NCBI GenBank assembly: GCA_030706015.1
Contig: JAUZPI010000162.1
Span: 1-5,417 of the forward strand
Source: Bacillota bacterium
GTDB lineage: Bacteria > Bacillota > Clostridia > Clostridiales > Clostridiaceae
Reading direction: 5' to 3'
Length of the DNA: 5,417 bases
Of this stretch, positions 1-5,369 are shown in pieces. The notes beneath the pieces are model-generated. The model was not told the DNA's origin, made no database searches, and was given only the letters and a program-made list of their open reading frames with translations. The translations under genes and the position numbers were made by a program. Every line of letters begins with the position of its first letter. The stretch's first letter is position 1.

Positions 1-68
1 AATTTCCACGAATTGAAGTATAATTTTTGTGTAAATTAATGTATTTTGCCATATATTAATTTTACTAT
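1..68. other. Short AT-rich flank without an identifiable gene
   Basis: No reading frame here can be recognised. On the plus strand all three frames meet a stop within the first 40 bases (14-16, 21-23 and 37-39). If a plus-strand gene ends inside the window, at most about 12 codons of it are present, for example frame 1 up to the TAA at 37-39. The plus-strand terminator at 69-106 makes such a tail plausible, but nothing in these bases identifies it. Confidence 0.4.
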
Positions 69-106
69 AAATCTTTCACTCTTCCGAGTGGGAGATTTAT
101 TTTTTT
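69..106 (+). terminator. Intrinsic terminator for a plus-strand gene left of the window
   Basis: AAATCT (69-74) pairs with AGATTT (93-98) and CACTC (77-81) pairs with GAGTG (86-90). Two G-U wobbles join the two helices when the plus strand is the RNA, and the loop is TTCC (82-85). A run of seven T follows at 100-106. Read on the minus strand, the wobbles become A-C mismatches and no T-run follows, so the signal is oriented for plus-strand transcription. It implies a gene to the left that converges on the UPF0182 gene. Confidence 0.8.
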
Positions 107-110
107 AGGC

Positions 111-145
111 AAAAAAGCTGCCGCACTAATTTTTAGTGCGACAGC
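111..145 (-). terminator. Intrinsic terminator after the UPF0182 gene (end of the niaR operon)
   Basis: On the minus strand a long stem forms 11 nt past the stop codon of the UPF0182 gene. CGCACTAA (122-129) pairs with TTAGTGCG (133-140) around a 3-nt loop, and the stem is extended after one mismatch (121/141) by GCTG (117-120) with CAGC (142-145). A T6 run (A6 at 111-116 on the plus strand) follows directly. This is a textbook rho-independent terminator and marks the end of the transcript. Confidence 0.92.
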
Positions 146-156
146 CCCTCATAACT

Positions 157-2877
157 TTATTTATTAACTTCTTCTAAAATCTTTCCTAACTGTTGAATAT
201 AATCTCCATATTTACCCCAGTCTCCAGCTTTCTGTGCCTCTATTGCTTTATCATACAAGTCTTTAGCTTGTTTAATTTTATCATTAACATTCCTATCTGC
301 TGGTGTTTGAACTACTGGAGTCTGTACCTGATTATTTATTTGATTTGGAGTATAGCTGAATATTTGTGCTAAAGCATCCTCTATATTATCATCAATTACC
401 ATCTTCTCTCCAAAGGAAACTATTACTCTCTTTACCTCAGGTATACTATTCTTCCCTTGAGCTCTTAAATACAAAGGCTCTATATAAAGTAATGACTTAT
501 TTATAGGAATTATAGATGTATCCCCGAACTGAACCTGAGAACCCTGAGTATTCCATAGAGATATTTCCTTGGAAATTACGGGATCTTGATTTAGCTTCTG
601 CTTAAAGAGGTATGGACTATATACTGTTTTTTGAGTTGGCAATTTGTATAAAACCATTTTGCCGTAATTCTCTCCATCCATTCTTGCTCCAAATAAAGCT
701 ACCATATTGTCCTTATCTCTCATATTAAAATATTCAAGCAATATCATTTCTTCCTTACTTTCCTCAGGAAGCTTCATAACCATATATGAAGAATCATTTG
801 TATCTTTATCTCCATTTACTTGTTTTTGATTACCAGATACTTGCCACAAGTCTTCTCCATTGTAGAACACCCCTGGATCAGTAACGTGATATTTACCAAG
901 GACATTACACTGCATATTAAATAAATCCTCTGGATACCTAAAATGCTGTCTCAAATCCTGAGGTACACTATTTACGTCCTTAAATAGTCCTGGGAATATT
1001 TTCGAGTAGCTTGCTGCAATAGGGTCATTTTTATCTACTATATAAAAATCAGTAGTACCATTTACTGCATCTATTATTACCTTAACAGAATTTCTTATAT
1101 AGTTTACATTTTCCTCTGGTTGGGAAAATGGATATTGAGCAGAGGTTGTGTATGCATCAATTATCCAATATAGTTTTCCATTGCTTGTAACTATATATGG
1201 ATCCTTGTCATAGGTTAAAAATGGTGCTATCTTTTGTACTCTATCAACTATATTTCTGTTTATTAATATCTTACTTTGAGAATTAATAGCTCCAGATAAT
1301 AATATCTTAGGATCTTGCTGATTAATTGCAAATAGAATCCTATTTCCTAAGGACGCACTTATTCCTGCTGTTCCATTGTATTTATTGTATTTATTTTGTC
1401 CACCCTGAGGATAATCAAATTCACCAGCATCTGTATCAACAATAACATAATCATTAGTTTTCTCACCAAAGTATATTCTCGGGTCACTAAGTGGAATGTT
1501 TGTACTATTTTCAGGTGGTATATCCTTTATAACAAAATCAGGCTGACCTTCGCTAGTAACAGAATTAACCTTACTCATAACTACTCCATACCCATGAGTA
1601 TAGGCAAGATGTCTATTTTGCCAAGTATCTGCATTTCCTTGAAGAGTGCTTTGATCTATTTCTCTTGGAGCAATAAACACTTGATTAAACTTACCATTTA
1701 TATTGTATCTGTCTACATCTATATCATTAAAATTATAATAGTATCTTATAACTTGTACCTGATTATAGAATTCTAATGCAGGTTTAAAAGAATTAATTTT
1801 AATATTATCAATAGTTGCTCTATTACTTGCAATATCCTGAGCAGTTAATTTATCTTCAGCTGGGAACTGCTTAACATCTATATTATCAACATTAAAGGCT
1901 TTCCTTGTATAGTCTATATTATCTTTTATATAAGGAGCTTCAAAGGTCTTTTCATTGGATTTAACTACAAGATTTTGAACAATTCCTGAAACCAATCCTT
2001 CACTTATTACTATTACAAAAATAAGTATAACTGACGCAACTATTGGTTTAACCTTTGAAGATAAAACACTTATAAATACCACTATAGATGCTATTAAACA
2101 AACTACAGTAAGTATTCTGTAAAATAGAAGTGTTACATGAACATCTGTATAGCTTGCACCAAAAACAACCCCTCTAGGGCTGTATACAAGATCCCAAGCC
2201 TTTATTAAATAACCAAAAGATAATGTCAGCATAATTAACGATGATACTACCGCTAATTGTCTGCCAGCAAATTTAGTAATTCCACTTTTCATACTAGCCG
2301 CTGTCTCTAGTGGACTTGTTATTCCACCCTTACCAAATCTATCATTTGCACTTAGTATAAAGAAAATAACCAGTGTCAAAATAATCAAGAATACTAGTAA
2401 GCTCAGTACTAAACCATATATAGATTCCATCAATGGCAGCTTAAACACATAAAAGGACACGTCCATATTGAAAATAGGGTCTTTTAAATTAAAGCTAGTT
2501 GAATTAGCAAACTGTAATATCATATACCAATAAGAAGATGCAATTCCATAAGAAATAAGAAATGATATACACAAATTTGCTATAATAAATATCTTTCTCT
2601 CTAATTTATCTCTTCTGCCATTTACCTCTATTACTTTTCGCCATTTTACAATACTTTTTCTAACACTCTTATAATATAGCCATATTGCTATATAAACCAC
2701 AAGAAATATAGGTACAAATAATTTTATAGTTGCAGTAAGTTTTGTAAAGTATACAGATAAATATCCTACTTCTTTATACCACTCTACATTAACTATAAAG
2801 TTTACTATTCTATCAAGAAAAACCAACAAACACAGTATTACAAAAATAAATCCAAATGCTACACCCTTTTTCTTCAA
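157..2877 (-). CDS. UPF0182 (COG1615) family large membrane protein, function unknown
   Basis: Multi-pass membrane protein of the UPF0182 family, of unknown function; at about 906 aa it has the usual full length. Seven hydrophobic segments lie at roughly 6-28, 52-69, 97-121, 152-175, 208-227, 248-272 and 279-302. Positive charges in the N-terminus and in loops 2-3, 4-5 and 6-7 predict N-in topology, so the roughly 600-residue remainder should be outside the cell. Family landmarks include DPIFNMDVSFYVFKLP (about 133-148), PRGVVFGASYTDV (about 234-246), the EAPYI segment after the last helix, and REID and THGYGVV motifs in the ectodomain. A Q/P-rich linker leads to a C-terminal helix with a GDWGKYG motif (about 860-906). 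The frame stays open to a GTG at 2886, but that codon lies inside the SD GAGGTGA. TTG at 2877, 5 nt after the SD, is therefore the better start (906 rather than 909 aa). It is the last gene of the operon. Family assignment is firm; function and substrate are unknown. Confidence 0.93.
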   Translation of the reverse strand: MKKKGVAFGFIFVILCLLVFLDRIVNFIVNVEWYKEVGYLSVYFTKLTATIKLFVPIFLVVYIAIWLYYKSVRKSIVKWRKVIEVNGRRDKLERKIFIIANLCISFLISYGIASSYWYMILQFANSTSFNLKDPIFNMDVSFYVFKLPLMESIYGLVLSLLVFLIILTLVIFFILSANDRFGKGGITSPLETAASMKSGITKFAGRQLAVVSSLIMLTLSFGYLIKAWDLVYSPRGVVFGASYTDVHVTLLFYRILTVVCLIASIVVFISVLSSKVKPIVASVILIFVIVISEGLVSGIVQNLVVKSNEKTFEAPYIKDNIDYTRKAFNVDNIDVKQFPAEDKLTAQDIASNRATIDNIKINSFKPALEFYNQVQVIRYYYNFNDIDVDRYNINGKFNQVFIAPREIDQSTLQGNADTWQNRHLAYTHGYGVVMSKVNSVTSEGQPDFVIKDIPPENSTNIPLSDPRIYFGEKTNDYVIVDTDAGEFDYPQGGQNKYNKYNGTAGISASLGNRILFAINQQDPKILLSGAINSQSKILINRNIVDRVQKIAPFLTYDKDPYIVTSNGKLYWIIDAYTTSAQYPFSQPEENVNYIRNSVKVIIDAVNGTTDFYIVDKNDPIAASYSKIFPGLFKDVNSVPQDLRQHFRYPEDLFNMQCNVLGKYHVTDPGVFYNGEDLWQVSGNQKQVNGDKDTNDSSYMVMKLPEESKEEMILLEYFNMRDKDNMVALFGARMDGENYGKMVLYKLPTQKTVYSPYLFKQKLNQDPVISKEISLWNTQGSQVQFGDTSIIPINKSLLYIEPLYLRAQGKNSIPEVKRVIVSFGEKMVIDDNIEDALAQIFSYTPNQINNQVQTPVVQTPADRNVNDKIKQAKDLYDKAIEAQKAGDWGKYGDYIQQLGKILEEVNK

Positions 2878-2881
2878 CAAA

Positions 2882-2889
2882 ATCACCTC
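2882..2889 (-). promoter_or_regulatory. Ribosome binding site that decides the UPF0182 start
   Basis: The minus strand reads GAGGTGAT, matching the anti-SD complement. It contains the TGA stop of the DUF362 gene (2885-2883) and also the GTG (2886-2884) that would be the longest possible start. A start inside its own SD is unlikely. The TTG at 2877-2875 sits 5 nt after GAGGTGA and is the well-spaced choice; the TTG one codon earlier (2880) is too close. Confidence 0.65.
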
Positions 2890-4076
2890 GATTTACTCAT
2901 TTTATTAATTATCTTACCAAAGGTAGTATACTTAGCCTCTATCGCTCCTACTGGGCATAATTCCTGGCAACAGAAACATCTTATACACTTACTCATATCC
3001 CATACAGGGTTCTTTCTCCCCTTGTTATCTTTCATACTTATTACATTAGGTTTTTCAGGACAAACCTCTTGGCATCTGCAGCAGCCAATACACTTATCAG
3101 CCTTAACACTAGGATTAGGAGCAATCATATTTCTCATAAACTTTGTAACTTGAGGGCTTATGAAATAGAAATTACCAGCATCCCTACAAAGCTCAAATTC
3201 TTGTGGCTTCATATATTCAAACTTTTCACCTAAGATTTCAATGTGCTCTGGTAACACAGCACCCCATTTATGATCAAAAGCTTCTTTAAGTACAGGTGTT
3301 TCTAATGGATTATCATAACCTATAAGCCTTACAGCTGTTGAATCTACTGCAGTAATACTGCTTCCCATTATTATTGTATTCATCTTTTTAGGTGTCCCAC
3401 TTTTAGGTCCATTACCTTCCATAGCAATTATACCGTCAAGTATCGCAAAATTTGTTCCAACCAAGTTATTTAAATCTAAAAGCATCTTGCAAAAATTATT
3501 TGCATTAGGCATTCTGGTATGCCAAGCTGCTTTTTGTGTTCCTGGAATACAGCCAAATTGATTCTTCACTGCTCCTGTGAAGTAAGCCATAACGTGAGTT
3601 TTTAACTTAGGCAGAGTTATAACCACATCAGCCTCATAAGGCGCTCTTGCTACGTTCCAAGACTTACATAGTATAGAATCATCCAACTTGACATGAATAC
3701 TGTCATTAAAATCTGCGAATTTAACGCCGTATTTATTTGCAACTTCCATTAACCCTGATTTCTCAGCAGCCTTTCTATTATCACCAAAACCAGGTGAATC
3801 ACCAAAAGATATATCACTAGAATAATCTCTTATTATTCTAATAGCAGCTTCAAATACAGCATAATGAGTTATTACAGGAGAGCCTGGAACTTCAACACTA
3901 AGCATATTAGGTTTTAAAAGCACTTTACTTCCAGTTGGAATAAGCTTTCTTAAAAATTCCTCTCCCCCTAGAAGTTCAAAACCTTCTCTTAATTTTTTCT
4001 CAAGTAGTTCAACATCATACTGATCGCACCTTAGAAGTGCTACCCTCTCTTTTTCACCATCATTCCACTTTTTCAC
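2883..4076 (-). CDS. DUF362 domain protein with C-terminal 2x[4Fe-4S] ferredoxin domain
   Basis: Predicted cytoplasmic iron-sulfur protein of 397 aa; no signal peptide or membrane segment is seen. The DUF362 domain spans about 45-285, with hallmarks LLKPNML (53-59), GDSPGFG (92-98), LPKLKTH (155-161), GAVKNQFGCIPG (168-179), ILDGI followed by GNGP (212-224), and a D-x5-R-x2-G stretch (245-253). A bacterial-ferredoxin tail carries two CxxCxxCxxxCP motifs: Cys329/332/335/339 and Cys364/367/370/374. Each motif has one extra cysteine (Cys333, Cys369). By family knowledge this binds two [4Fe-4S] clusters and transfers electrons; the reaction of the DUF362 part is unknown. The start is GTG at 4076, 9 nt after the AGGAG core; no in-frame ATG gives a comparable protein. 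It begins 14 nt after niaR, and its stop lies inside the SD of the UPF0182 gene, so it is the middle gene of a coupled operon. Confidence 0.93.
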   Translation of the reverse strand: MKKWNDGEKERVALLRCDQYDVELLEKKLREGFELLGGEEFLRKLIPTGSKVLLKPNMLSVEVPGSPVITHYAVFEAAIRIIRDYSSDISFGDSPGFGDNRKAAEKSGLMEVANKYGVKFADFNDSIHVKLDDSILCKSWNVARAPYEADVVITLPKLKTHVMAYFTGAVKNQFGCIPGTQKAAWHTRMPNANNFCKMLLDLNNLVGTNFAILDGIIAMEGNGPKSGTPKKMNTIIMGSSITAVDSTAVRLIGYDNPLETPVLKEAFDHKWGAVLPEHIEILGEKFEYMKPQEFELCRDAGNFYFISPQVTKFMRNMIAPNPSVKADKCIGCCRCQEVCPEKPNVISMKDNKGRKNPVWDMSKCIRCFCCQELCPVGAIEAKYTTFGKIINKMSKSR

Positions 4077-4085
4077 TTTTCAATT

Positions 4086-4092
4086 CTCCTTT
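4086..4092 (-). promoter_or_regulatory. Ribosome binding site of the DUF362 gene, overlapping the niaR stop
   Basis: The minus strand reads AAAGGAG. It shares its first bases with the TAA stop codon of the niaR-like gene (4093-4091) and supports the GTG start at 4076. Ribosomes finishing niaR would end on this site, which suggests translational coupling. Confidence 0.75.
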
Positions 4093-4606
4093 ATTCAGAA
4101 ATTAAGAATCCTTTATCTCTTAATGCCTTTAGTATATTTTCATAATCCTGCTCATTTGACGCAATTACAGTATGTAAATGAACACCGCCGGTAAGTTTAG
4201 ATAACGGCTCTGCTCCATACTCCTTTTGTTTTGTCATAAAGTTTTCTACATCAAATAAGCTTTTTATCATAAGCATTCCTTTTATTTCTCCATACAAAGG
4301 ATGCTCGATAATTACATCTTCAATGATACCACCATACTTTACTATAGTACTAAGCTCCTCCTGTATATCATCAGCCTTATGGGATACAGCTATAATTCTT
4401 TTAATATTCATTTCTTCCTTTTTAAAAAGTACATATCCCTTTGGTGTAGCTATAATATTTTGTCCTGCTGCTCTCATAATAGCTATATCCTTTACTATTA
4501 CCTGCCTAGTTACTCCTAACTTTTCAGCTAACGTATATCCTTTTAAAGGTTCACTACTATTTACTAAACATTGTGTAATGTATTTCCTTCTTTCATTTGA
4601 ATCCAT
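4091..4606 (-). CDS. niaR: NiaR-like niacin-responsive transcriptional repressor (HTH_11 + 3H domain)
   Basis: DNA-binding repressor of the NiaR (YrxA) family, which in Firmicutes senses niacin and controls NAD synthesis and niacin uptake genes. The protein is 171 aa, the normal family size. The N-terminal winged HTH covers about 4-62, with its recognition helix around TRQVIVKDIAIMRAAG (33-48). The 3H domain covers about 68-168. Its ligands are visible: His76 (SHKADD), Glu84, His102 (EHPLYGE), and His143 and His145 (GGVHLHT). The spacing 76/84/143/145 matches the metal site I recall from the Thermotoga NiaR structure (TM1602). Start choice: the frame opens at ATG 4621, but GGTGGTGA (4612-4619) lies downstream of that codon and 5 nt before ATG 4606, so 4606 is preferred (the longer form would be 176 aa). 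It is the first gene of a tight operon with the DUF362 and UPF0182 genes. The regulator family is secure; its targets, and any autoregulation, are inferred. Confidence 0.9.
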   Translation of the reverse strand: MDSNERRKYITQCLVNSSEPLKGYTLAEKLGVTRQVIVKDIAIMRAAGQNIIATPKGYVLFKKEEMNIKRIIAVSHKADDIQEELSTIVKYGGIIEDVIIEHPLYGEIKGMLMIKSLFDVENFMTKQKEYGAEPLSKLTGGVHLHTVIASNEQDYENILKALRDKGFLISE

Positions 4607-4679
4607 ATATGTCACCACCATATAAATAGTTATTTGTAATAATAATCATTACCAAGATAATTTAATACCTTCACTGCTT
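4607..4679 (-). other. 73-nt AT-rich gap between the HD gene and niaR; no clear promoter or terminator
   Basis: No hairpin followed by a T-run is present, so the HD-domain transcript has no evident stop here and may read into niaR. No -35/-10 pair with good match and spacing was found, although the gap is so AT-rich that a weak promoter could be missed. One small inverted repeat is visible: GTAAT (4636-4640) and ATTAC (4648-4652) around 7 nt. It could be an operator half-site pair, but repeats of this quality are common by chance in such sequence. Confidence 0.35.
4612..4619 (-). promoter_or_regulatory. Ribosome binding site that decides the niaR start
   Basis: The minus strand reads GGTGGTGA, seven of eight matches to GGAGGTGA, and ends 5 nt before ATG 4606. 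The upstream in-frame ATG at 4621 has only AT-rich sequence before it. This argues that the first five codons of the longest frame (M-V-V-T-Y) are not translated. Confidence 0.65.
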
Positions 4680-5174
4680 CTAATTATTATCGTCACATTC
4701 CCTTAGTATGTTTAATTCTATATCATTATCTATTTTATTATTATGATGATTCCTTATAAGATATAATAATCTATCATTATAGCCATGATTTTTTAAAAGA
4801 TTATAACCCTTTTCTCCATGGTTGTAATATACATCAATGGACTTGATGTTAGAAAACCTTCTAAGTCTTCCCCCTGAAATATTATCTAGTACAACCATTG
4901 CTGACTTATTAATTATGCCTACAGGCTTATATACCTTTCCTATATCGTGAAGCAAGGCTGCCTTAATTAACAATTCATTATTGATCCCTTTGCTGGCACA
5001 TACCTTTTCTACATCTCTAGCAACATTAATGCTGTGTTTCTTTTCATATGTTGTCAGTCTATTAAAAATGGATATCTCATCATCAGTTAAATGTATTTTT
5101 AAATACTGATGATCATTACTATTCAATTTACTTGTAATACCCAAATAAAACTGCTTCACTCTATTAATTGGCAT
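4680..5174 (-). CDS. Small stand-alone HD-domain protein (putative metal-dependent phosphohydrolase)
   Basis: Soluble HD-superfamily protein, predicted to be a divalent-metal phosphohydrolase; substrate unknown. From the preferred start it is 164 aa. The HD signature is complete in order: His47 (KKHSINVA), His76-Asp77 in LLHDIGK, His119 (YNHGEKG), His143/His144 (RNHHN) and Asp161/Asp162. The final aspartates are 2-3 residues from the stop, so the fold ends almost at its last predicted ligand. There is no GGDEF, PAS, GYP-containing or membrane region, so this is not a typical cyclic-di-GMP HD-GYP protein. It also lacks the layout expected of YqeK, the HD Ap4A hydrolase found beside nadD. The frame is open up to ATG 5240, but ATG 5174 is preceded by AGGAGAG at 5181-5187 (6-nt gap), while 5240 and 5207 lack an SD. 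The gene follows the tRNA terminator and precedes niaR by 73 nt; joint function with niaR is unproven. Confidence 0.85.
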   Translation of the reverse strand: MPINRVKQFYLGITSKLNSNDHQYLKIHLTDDEISIFNRLTTYEKKHSINVARDVEKVCASKGINNELLIKAALLHDIGKVYKPVGIINKSAMVVLDNISGGRLRRFSNIKSIDVYYNHGEKGYNLLKNHGYNDRLLYLIRNHHNNKIDNDIELNILRECDDNN

Positions 5175-5180
5175 CCTTAT

Positions 5181-5187
5181 CTCTCCT
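5181..5187 (-). promoter_or_regulatory. Ribosome binding site that decides the HD-protein start
   Basis: The minus strand reads AGGAGAG, 6 nt before ATG 5174 (8 nt from the AGGAG core). The upstream in-frame ATGs at 5240 and 5207 have no purine-rich SD before them. The longest frame would also start only 16 nt after the T-tract of the tRNA terminator, leaving no room for a promoter and leader, which again favours 5174. Confidence 0.75.
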
Positions 5188-5256
5188 ATAAATGTTTCAT
5201 TAATCATATAACACTGCCATGTATATTCTACCATAGACATGTATTTATTTACACAT
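5188..5256 (-). promoter_or_regulatory. Probable promoter region of the HD gene (elements not firmly assigned)
   Basis: This short interval lies between the T-tract of the tRNA terminator and the SD of the HD gene, so a promoter for the downstream genes is expected here unless they depend on read-through. On the minus strand, candidate -10 elements are TAGAAT (5225-5230) and TATGAT (about 5205-5210). Neither has a good TTGACA-like partner at 17 nt; the best for TAGAAT is TGTAAA (5248-5253), three of six matches. Position is inferred from layout more than from sequence. Confidence 0.3.
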
Positions 5257-5288
5257 AAAAAAAAGTAACTACAAATGTAGTTACTTTT
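5257..5288 (-). terminator. Intrinsic terminator of the tRNA transcript
   Basis: A perfect 12-bp inverted repeat (5261-5272 with 5277-5288, core AGTAACTAC/GTAGTTACT) closes on a 4-nt loop. On the minus strand it starts 2 nt past the CCA end of tRNA-Ala, and its 3' arm runs into eight T (A8 at 5257-5264 on the plus strand). This ends the tRNA (possibly rRNA-tRNA) transcript and separates it from the HD gene. Confidence 0.93.
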
Positions 5289-5290
5289 AA

Positions 5291-5366
5291 TGGTGGAGAT
5301 AAAGAGATTCGAACTCTTGACCCCCTGCGTGCAAGGCAGGTGCTCTCCCAGCTGAGCTATACCCCC
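5291..5366 (-). tRNA. tRNA-Ala (anticodon UGC)
   Basis: A complete 76-nt cloverleaf with encoded CCA (5293-5291). The 7-bp acceptor stem GGGGGTA/TATCTCC includes the G3-U70 wobble that marks alanine tRNAs. The D arm contains TAGCTCAGCTGGGAGAGC. The anticodon stem CCTGC/GCAGG holds the loop CTTGCAC with anticodon TGC at 5333-5331. The T arm is AAGAG-TTCGAAT-CTCTT. All arms pair, so it should be functional. It lies 3 nt after the preceding CAU tRNA and 2 nt before the terminator hairpin, making it the last tRNA of the array. Confidence 0.97.
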
Positions 5367-5369
5367 ATA

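Noticed and set aside
15..30. TATAAT at 19-24 on the plus strand as a promoter
   Set aside because: The -35 position falls at or before the window edge, and a plus-strand terminator follows within 50 bases with no gene between, so it is most likely a chance match in AT-rich DNA.
1396..1776. Plus-strand open frame of 126 codons inside the UPF0182 gene
   Set aside because: It lies fully antisense to a well-supported family member, its translation is an Ile/Ser/Tyr-rich string typical of AT-rich antisense reading, and no SD or domain supports it.
4301..4625. Two overlapping plus-strand frames antisense to niaR (4301-4519 and 4323-4625), one looking hydrophobic
   Set aside because: They overlap each other and the conserved 3H-domain gene. 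Their apparent hydrophobicity comes from the complement of A-rich codons, and no ribosome binding site or family pattern was found.
4680..5174. HD protein as YqeK (Ap4A hydrolase of the nadD operon), tempting because of the nearby niacin regulator
   Set aside because: The protein has an LLHDIGK core and a different spacing from what I know of YqeK, and no nadD is adjacent. Only the general HD superfamily call is supported.
5175..5240. N-terminal extension of the HD protein by 22 residues to ATG 5240
   Set aside because: No SD precedes ATG 5240 or ATG 5207, the start would crowd the tRNA terminator, and a good SD precedes ATG 5174.
5257..5288. The 12-bp inverted repeat considered as an attachment site or mobile-element end beside a tRNA
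   Set aside because: Its position 2 nt after the CCA end and the adjoining T8 explain it fully as the tRNA terminator. There is no integrase gene and no repeat of the tRNA 3' end elsewhere in the window.
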